DNA from: Duganella sp. Leaf126
Lineage (GTDB): Bacteria > Pseudomonadota > Gammaproteobacteria > Burkholderiales > Burkholderiaceae_D
Length of the DNA stretch: 64,000 nucleotides
Assembly (NCBI RefSeq): GCF_001423125.1
Contig: NZ_LMNW01000004.1
Span: forward strand, 63,439-127,438
Reading direction: 5' to 3'
A model generated the notes under the pieces. That model worked only from the letters and a program-made list of their open reading frames with translations, did not search any database and was not told the origin of the DNA. Below, piece by piece: positions 63,184-64,000 of the stretch. The position numbers were made by a program, and so were the translations under genes. The stretch's first letter is position 1. Each line of letters begins with the position of its first letter.

Positions 63184-64000
63184 ATGCCGGCAGCGCCCCG
63201 GGGCGGCCTGGGCGTTGGCGTGGGCCTGCGTGCACGGCACCACCAGCAGTTTCTCGACCAGCGCCCGGCCGTGGACTGGCTCGAGGTCCACACCGAAAAC
63301 TACCTGCAGCGCGCGGGCCGCGACTGGCAGGTGCTGCAGCAGCTGCGCCGCGACTATCCGGTCAGCCTGCATGGCGTGGGACTGGGCCTGGGATCGGCGC
63401 GCGGCTTTTCTGCCGAGCACCTGGCGCGCGTGCGCGACCTGGTGGCGGGCATCGAACCCTGCCTGGTGTCCGAGCACCTGTGCTGGAGCGCGGTGGACGA
63501 TCGCCACCTGAACGACTTGCTGCCGCTGCGGCTCGACGCTGCCGCGCTCGACCTGCTGTGCGCGCGCGTGGACCGGGTGCAGCACGTGCTGCAACGGCAA
63601 CTGCTGCTGGAAAACGTGTCCACCTATGCCCGTTTTCATGCCGACAGCATGAGCGAAGCGGAATTTCTGGCAGCGCTGGCTGCGCGCACCGGCTGCGGCC
63701 TGCTGCTCGACATCAACAACCTGTATGTCAACCAGTGCAACCACGGCGAAGATGCGCTGGCCGCCCTGCACGCCATCGCTGCCGGCACGGTGGGCGAGTT
63801 GCACCTGGGCGGCCACCTGGTGACGCCGCAGGCAGTGATCGACCACCACGGCGCCGCCGTGGCCGAGCCGGTCTGGCAACTGTACCAGGCGGCGCTGGCA
63901 CGCTTTGGCGCCGTGCCGACCCTGATCGAATGGGATACCGATGTGCCGCCGCTGGCGGTGCTGCTGGGCGAAGCCGACAAGGCGCGGACGCTGTCCGCAC
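63184..64000 (+). CDS. bufB: DUF692/MNIO family enzyme (BufB-like), partial
   Basis: The frame from ATG 63184 runs to the end of the window (272 codons) without a stop, so the gene is cut. Family blocks are [110 protein letters not shown] and [18 protein letters not shown]. These carry the conserved His/Glu/Asp of the multinuclear non-heme iron site. It should modify Cys of the DUF2282 peptide encoded 14 bp upstream. The C-terminus and any bufC/bufD lie beyond the window. Confidence 0.93.
   Translation, partial: MPAAPRGGLGVGVGLRARHHQQFLDQRPAVDWLEVHTENYLQRAGRDWQVLQQLRRDYPVSLHGVGLGLGSARGFSAEHLARVRDLVAGIEPCLVSEHLCWSAVDDRHLNDLLPLRLDAAALDLLCARVDRVQHVLQRQLLLENVSTYARFHADSMSEAEFLAALAARTGCGLLLDINNLYVNQCNHGEDALAALHAIAAGTVGELHLGGHLVTPQAVIDHHGAAVAEPVWQLYQAALARFGAVPTLIEWDTDVPPLAVLLGEADKARTLSA

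Overview
The window reads as chromosome of a GC-rich betaproteobacterium, most likely Oxalobacteraceae (Massilia, Duganella or Janthinobacterium type). This is inferred from the strong GC bias at third codon positions, the order rpsP-rimM-trmD-rplS-CoA pyrophosphatase-CobD/CbiB-like, the DUF3579 gene, the small HTH protein at 15122 and a PEP-CTERM-like peptide. Nothing indicates a prophage, plasmid, CRISPR array or tRNA/rRNA gene. Almost all of the sequence is chromosomal core or lineage-specific genes separated by short intergenic spaces.

Layout. 0-10.4 kb: flavin-dependent oxidoreductase, TraB/GumN protein, a Ser/Gly-rich lipoprotein, VanZ-like protein, SDR, pyrF, a cluster of palindromic MITE-like repeats, sbcB, a DUF5610 protein, a CNB-GGDEF diguanylate cyclase and a cobalamin-binding-like protein. 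10.4-18.3 kb: HPF/RaiA-like factor, DUF1345 protein, MFS exporter, ferredoxin-reductase, NAD-dependent epimerase, a small HTH protein behind an AT-rich promoter, a protein with Cys-containing decapeptide repeats and an orphan CHASE histidine kinase. 18.3-25.7 kb: glnS, a four-gene operon headed by a J-domain protein with three proteins I do not recognise, and a divergent LysR/YnfM-type MFS pair. 25.8-35.6 kb: CaiB-type CoA transferase, GDPD, alaS, tusA with a leader ORF, etfBA and an acyl-CoA dehydrogenase. 35.6-46.4 kb: small envelope proteins, the rpsP-rimM-trmD-rplS operon, CoA pyrophosphatase, CobD-like protein, M16 peptidase and MscS channel. 46.5-51.5 kb: a translationally coupled trehalose operon with a membrane-sensor/OtsA fusion, otsB and a GH15 enzyme. 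51.5-58.2 kb: Rrf2/TrxB-like pair, a TPR protein, and nagZ-nagA-kinase on the minus strand for amino-sugar/peptidoglycan recycling. 58.3-64 kb: gspA-gspB, a minimal PEP-CTERM-like peptide, mobB, a YjfB-like peptide and the start of a bufferin-type RiPP locus (DUF2282-DUF692) running off the right edge.

How genes work together. otsA-otsB-GH15 should make trehalose and possibly turn it over. NagZ, the BadF-type kinase and NagA form a route from muropeptide GlcNAc to glucosamine-6-phosphate. EtfBA plus the acyl-CoA dehydrogenase and CoA transferase suggest acyl-CoA catabolism. The ribosome/tRNA-modification operon is canonical.

The most unusual signals are sequence-structural: an 11-bp phased repeat array before nagA, a 13-bp minisatellite supplying the CoA-transferase stop codon, a 54-bp minisatellite open in several frames, 9-bp repeats in the nagZ start, and a shared C-terminal LGxxINTTA motif on two unlinked tiny proteins. 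The J-domain operon is the best candidate for an uncharacterised system. No search tools were available, so all family names rest on recognised motifs and remembered family sequences.
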